Positions 31,728 to 34,772 of a stretch of 34,772 nt of DNA are shown piece by piece. Under the pieces are notes generated by a model. It was not told where the DNA came from. It did not search any database and worked only from the letters and a program-made list of their open reading frames with translations. The position numbers and the translations under genes are program-made. Every line of letters begins with the position of its first letter. The stretch's first letter is position 1. The stretch is from Microcaldota archaeon (GTDB taxonomy: Archaea; Micrarchaeota; Micrarchaeia; Micrarchaeales; Micrarchaeaceae): the NCBI GenBank assembly GCA_021789815.1, contig JAJYIZ010000008.1:1-34772 (forward strand), written 5' to 3'.

Positions 31728-31751
31728 GATGATTAAGGTGTATCAGATAGT

Positions 31752-32246
31752 ATGAGAGGTTGGGTTGCCTTAATCATAGTGCTTGTTATCGTAGGAATTT
31801 TCTATTATACTTATTCTAAGTCTAATGGGTTCTCAGGGATTCTAAGCTCAATTGGGTCGTCATCGCCTTCTATACAGCAAATAGACGCAAATCCTAATGG
31901 TTATCTTGGCAAGCAGGTGACTATTGATGGAACCCTATACCAAGGTGATGAACTATCAAACGGCACTCAATTATGGTTTATCCAGGATTCACAAGGTTTC
32001 AATATAGATGTAAAGTTACCAAATCAAAACGGTAGAAGTTGGATGTCTGGTGCAAAATACAGTATAAACGGCATTGTAGCGGAGGTGTTACGTTGTACAT
32101 GCAGGGCAGCAGCAAATTTACCTCCATTAAGTTTATCTAACGTTGGTAGTGCGGCAGAATGCACAAGTCAAAGCACATCATATCAGAGTTGTAACGCCTC
32201 TTATGTCTACTATGTTGATGTTACAAGTGCTACTGAGCAGACTTAG
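31752..32246 (+). CDS. Membrane-anchored extracytoplasmic OB-fold-like protein
   Basis: 164 aa. The N-terminal membrane helix VALIIVLVIVGIFYYTY (about 5-21) and the Ser-rich linker (GILSSIGSSSPS) suggest an anchored, outward-facing protein. Residues about 48-112 (NPNGYLGKQVTIDGTL, LWFIQDSQGFNIDVKL, KYSINGIVAEV) look like the OB-fold strands of the tRNA_anti-like/CcmE-type class. Four cysteines follow (CTC, then one in AAECTS and one in YQSCNAS), possibly two disulfides. AT-richer than its neighbours. No function assigned. AATTAAAAATGC is a possible TATA region about 55 nt upstream. Confidence 0.7.
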   Translation: MRGWVALIIVLVIVGIFYYTYSKSNGFSGILSSIGSSSPSIQQIDANPNGYLGKQVTIDGTLYQGDELSNGTQLWFIQDSQGFNIDVKLPNQNGRSWMSGAKYSINGIVAEVLRCTCRAAANLPPLSLSNVGSAAECTSQSTSYQSCNASYVYYVDVTSATEQT

Positions 32247-32282
32247 GTTCTAAGGGAGGTGACTTTCTAATAGTTTATCCTC

Positions 32283-32381
32283 CTATCTCTGACTTGATGC
32301 TAACAGTTTTCCTATTGCTGCGGAAAGGAGAACAACTAAGGCTACGATAGTGCCAATTGTTTCAGTTCCTATTATAGACAT
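32283..32381 (-). CDS. 32-aa single-span membrane micro-protein
   Basis: Reads MSIIGTETIGTIVALVVL, then LSAAIGKLLASSQR: one continuous hydrophobic helix with a polar, positively charged tail. A TATA box, CTTTATAAGC on the minus strand (32405-32414), lies about 28 nt before the ATG, the leaderless spacing used elsewhere in this window. It lies in the 240-bp gap before the thymidylate kinase gene. Length is near the limit for distinguishing a gene from chance, but promoter and helix agree. Confidence 0.45.
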   Translation of the reverse strand: MSIIGTETIGTIVALVVLLSAAIGKLLASSQR

Positions 32382-32486
32382 GTTTATATTTTATCGAATT
32401 AAAGCTTATAAAGAATATGCAAAACATATCTATTACAAGAGAAGAGGAGTTATATTTCACAGGTCGGGGGAGCATGTTGTGATATT

Positions 32487-33101
32487 TTGCTTATAGTATT
32501 TGAGGGTGTAGACGGCGCTGGGAAGACAACCCAAGCGCGTATGCTTGTCAGCTACCTTAGAAGCAAGGGAATAAAAGTAGCCCTGACAAAAGAGCCGACC
32601 CACGACCTGATCGGTTCGATAATACACAAAGCGCTTTACAGCTTGGGTAGACCCTTGGTCAAGAACAAGCAGGCAAACCTGCGTGCGCTGCAGCTTCTCT
32701 TCGTTGCAGACAGAGCGATGCACCTTTACAATTACATAATGCCGAAAGAGAAGCAGAATTATGTTGTGATATCTGACAGATATCTTCTTTCTACAATAAT
32801 ATACGGCATAGCTTCCGGCATAAACAAGCGCTGGCTTATTGAGCTAAACAAATACTTTCCGGATCCAGACCTGACAATACTTATTGATGTAAGGCCTGAA
32901 AGGGCCGTGCAGCGCCTGAACAAACGCGATGTGACAACAGAATACTTTGAAAATCTTCCTTTCATAAGGAAAACGAAAAGAATATATCTTCAAATGAGAA
33001 GCTTCCACAAGAACTGCTATGTTGTTGATGGAGATCCCGACAAAAAGCACGTTGCAGAGCAGATAAGGAGAATCGTTGACTCAAAACTGAAAAGGCGATA
33101 A
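32487..33101 (+). CDS. tmk: Thymidylate kinase
   Basis: Phosphorylates dTMP to dTDP with ATP. 204 aa. P-loop FEGVDGAGKTTQ (residues 5-16), EPTHD, DRYLLSTIIYG (DRY of the family) and TILIDVRPERAVQRL, then a LID region with RDVTTEYFEN. Start is TTG at 32487, 4 nt after TGTGA; it fits the family N-terminus, and no ATG or GTG start is better. The MFS gene follows after 1 nt. Confidence 0.95.
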   Translation: MLIVFEGVDGAGKTTQARMLVSYLRSKGIKVALTKEPTHDLIGSIIHKALYSLGRPLVKNKQANLRALQLLFVADRAMHLYNYIMPKEKQNYVVISDRYLLSTIIYGIASGINKRWLIELNKYFPDPDLTILIDVRPERAVQRLNKRDVTTEYFENLPFIRKTKRIYLQMRSFHKNCYVVDGDPDKKHVAEQIRRIVDSKLKRR

Positions 33102-33102
33102 A

Positions 33103-34512
33103 GTGAATAACACGAACCGAGTCCTACTTGTTCTGGTAATCGCGGTTGTTATGGCAGCCGCGGACGCAACTGTCGTTCTTCTTGCGTTCCCAGACATGAC
33201 GCAGCTGCTGCATACGGATGTCTCGTTGTCGATCTGGACAATCCTTGTTTACATTCTCATAACAGCCGTTATGACCACACAGCTGGGCAAACTCGGTGAC
33301 ATATACGGACGTGCAAAGATGTTCAACCTTGGCCTTGTAATCTTCACAATCTCGTCTGCTTTGTGCGGCCTCTCACCGAATATACTCTTCCTGATAGGCT
33401 TCAGAATCGTTCAAGGCATAGGCGCCGCGTTCCTGCTTGCTAACTCTGGTGCAATAGTCGCAGACACGTTTCCAAAAGAGAAACTCGGCCGCGCATTCGG
33501 CTATATCGCTGCCGGCTGGGGCGGAGGTTCCCTCATGGGAATAGCGCTCGGAGGCCTTCTCACAACGCTTCTTGGCTGGAGATACATCTTCTACATAAAT
33601 GTGCCGATAGGAATTGTTGCAATAATATTGGGCCTAAGGTATGTCAAGGACAAGATCGTAATGAAGAGGCACCTGGACATTTTTGGGATAATCTTCCTTG
33701 GCATAGCGCTTACGCTCGTTTCCTACGACGCAATAAAGTTCGCGGCCTTTGGGTTCTCTGTTCTTGATGTTGTGCTGATAGCCATTGGTGTGCTTATGGT
33801 TGTTGCGCTTGTCTGGAAGGAACGCAACGCCAAAGATCCAATAATAGATATCAAGGCATTCAGGAGCAACCGTGTACTCTCCTTCTCGCTGCTGGCCGCT
33901 ATGGTTGTAGCCATGGGCACCTTCTCTGTGCAGTTCATGATGACGCTCTATCTGCAAGGGATAGTCGGACTTACTCCTCTGTATGCCGCGCTCCTGCTCT
34001 CACCAGGTGCAATAATAGGGTTCCTGTTATCTCCACGCATGGGAAGGCTATCCGACAGGGTAGGGGCTAGAAACCTAGCAACGGCCGGAATAGTTGCTTT
34101 CGGTCTTGCAATCCTCGTCTACATGTCTGTGGGCCTTGGATACCATCCAATACTGTTCATACTCGCATCTGCACTATCGGGATTTGGGGTCGCGATGTTC
34201 TATCCGGCAAACAATGCAGCCGTCATGGCTAATGCTCCTACTGGCGCATACGGCAGCATGAACGGGCTTCTCAGAACTCTTCAAAGCATCGGGGGTCTGC
34301 TAAGTTACATACTAGTTGTTTACATCGCAGCGTCCGCTGTGCCTAGATCCATCGCCTTCCAAGTCTTTGTTGGTACTACAACTCTGCTTGGCGGCCTTAC
34401 AAAATCATTCGTTGTCGGGATACAGACCGCGCTTGCCGGGACCCTCATACTGATGATCTTTGCTGCGTTCCTATCGCATGCAAGGGGAAGGGAAAAGGGG
34501 ACCAAAATCTGA
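33103..34512 (+). CDS. Major facilitator superfamily transporter, DHA2-like
   Basis: 469 aa, 12-14 membrane helices by eye. Family motifs: DATVVLLAFPDMTQ in helix 1, motif A GKLGDIYGRAKMF, motif C-like GWGGGSLMGIALGG, WRYIFYINVPIG (typical of DHA2 drug:H+ antiporters) and GRLSDRVGARNL in the second half. It probably exports small organic compounds by proton exchange; substrate unknown. GTG start with GGCGA 4 nt before it, overlapping the tmk stop region, so it is coupled to tmk. Confidence 0.92.
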   Translation: MNNTNRVLLVLVIAVVMAAADATVVLLAFPDMTQLLHTDVSLSIWTILVYILITAVMTTQLGKLGDIYGRAKMFNLGLVIFTISSALCGLSPNILFLIGFRIVQGIGAAFLLANSGAIVADTFPKEKLGRAFGYIAAGWGGGSLMGIALGGLLTTLLGWRYIFYINVPIGIVAIILGLRYVKDKIVMKRHLDIFGIIFLGIALTLVSYDAIKFAAFGFSVLDVVLIAIGVLMVVALVWKERNAKDPIIDIKAFRSNRVLSFSLLAAMVVAMGTFSVQFMMTLYLQGIVGLTPLYAALLLSPGAIIGFLLSPRMGRLSDRVGARNLATAGIVAFGLAILVYMSVGLGYHPILFILASALSGFGVAMFYPANNAAVMANAPTGAYGSMNGLLRTLQSIGGLLSYILVVYIAASAVPRSIAFQVFVGTTTLLGGLTKSFVVGIQTALAGTLILMIFAAFLSHARGREKGTKI

Positions 34513-34551
34513 ACAGTTTTTATACTTATACGAGCATTTATCATTGATTCT

Positions 34552-34772
34552 ATGCCAGGGGGTGTAGTGCCTGTTATAGACACATTCAGCGAGAGCGAGC
34601 AGAAGGTACTTGCTCCGTATTTCACGAACATGGACAAGAACGTTTTTGTTCTTGTGAACCTTCCAGAGGTTATAAAGGGCACGCTCTTCTCAAGGTACAG
34701 CAGGTCCGACAAGAGCATAAGGCGCATTCTCTTAGATGAATTCATCACAAACAAGGACATCTTCACAATCAA
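34552..34772 (+). CDS. FAD-dependent thymidylate synthase (ThyX)-like, N-terminal part
   Basis: Partial, runs off the window. 73 codons visible, including VLAPYFTNMDKNVFVLVN, LPEVIKGTLFSRYSRS and KSIRRILLDEF. That block matches my memory of the N-terminus of the long ThyX-like proteins (PYFTNLD, LPEVVKGALFARYSRS, KSLRRLFLDEF). The canonical ThyX RHRxxS motif is not seen in the visible part. ThyX makes dTMP from dUMP with flavin and methylene-folate, which fits the tmk gene nearby. TATA TTTTTATACTTATA (34517-34530) lies about 29 nt before the ATG, so it has its own leaderless promoter. Confidence 0.75.
   Translation, partial: MPGGVVPVIDTFSESEQKVLAPYFTNMDKNVFVLVNLPEVIKGTLFSRYSRSDKSIRRILLDEFITNKDIFTI

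Noticed and set aside
1-34772. CRISPR arrays, insertion sequences or a replication origin
   Set aside because: No regularly spaced direct repeats, no complete transposase gene with terminal repeats, and no ORB-like cluster or Cdc6 gene were seen. The only transposase-like part is the N-terminal segment of the Lrp-like protein.

Overview
The window is from an archaeon. It encodes TFB, the RNase FttA/aCPSF1, a threonine-type proteasome beta subunit, the small subunit of RFC, a Dpo4-type polymerase, a TRAM protein, type 2 IPP isomerase and tRNAs without encoded CCA. Many genes have a TATA box 23-33 nt before the start codon. Genes are tightly packed, many are small and unrecognised, and base composition is intermediate. 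That fits a small-genome DPANN lineage such as Micrarchaeota, but the lineage is inferred from content only. No stretch over 300 bases lacks a gene.

Layout. 1-2.5 kb: end of thioredoxin reductase, Dpo4 and a MEMO1-family protein. 2.5-5.6 kb: a minus-strand unit of a 101-aa protein, CysD and CysN (ATP sulfurylase), facing a ribbon-helix-helix regulator, then a PrxQ/BCP peroxiredoxin. 5.6-9.4 kb: a duplicated beta-domain protein, a 54-aa protein, RFC small subunit, tRNA-Pro, a short-chain dehydrogenase, a UPF0200-type kinase and a 62-aa ORF. 9.4-13.8 kb: a coiled-coil protein facing a DUF255/thioredoxin protein coupled to an APH-fold kinase. 13.8-16.1 kb: an AT-rich island with a 36-aa glycine-rich peptide, a composite Lrp-like protein, a 24-bp dyad and a coupled 73-aa/88-aa pair, the latter an HTH-less Lrp effector domain. 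16.2-17.7 kb: an unknown gene and type 2 IPP isomerase. 18.3-22.9 kb: a heat-shock cluster (winged HTH, grpE, dnaK, dnaJ) plus a metal-binding membrane protein. 22.9-27.9 kb, minus strand: a DHFR/RibD-fold reductase, FttA, proteasome beta, TRAM protein and TFB. 28.1-30.1 kb: small unknown genes and a PRC-barrel protein. 30.1-34.8 kb: SHMT, tRNA-Glu, a structured spacer, an anchored OB-fold-like protein, thymidylate kinase, an MFS transporter and the start of a ThyX-like protein. SHMT, Tmk and ThyX together point to a thymidylate/one-carbon neighbourhood.

Most notable: genes with a leader share a Shine-Dalgarno core (GGTGA, GGCGA, AGTGA) exactly 4 nt before the start codon. Applied to two conserved genes that lack ATG/GTG/TTG at the homology-predicted N-terminus, the rule lands on AUA for IPP isomerase and AUU for GrpE. 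Also notable are single TATA elements shared by divergent gene pairs, two spacers rich in inverted repeats (one with pseudoknot topology), a dyad beside the Lrp-like genes and several promoter-associated micro-ORFs.
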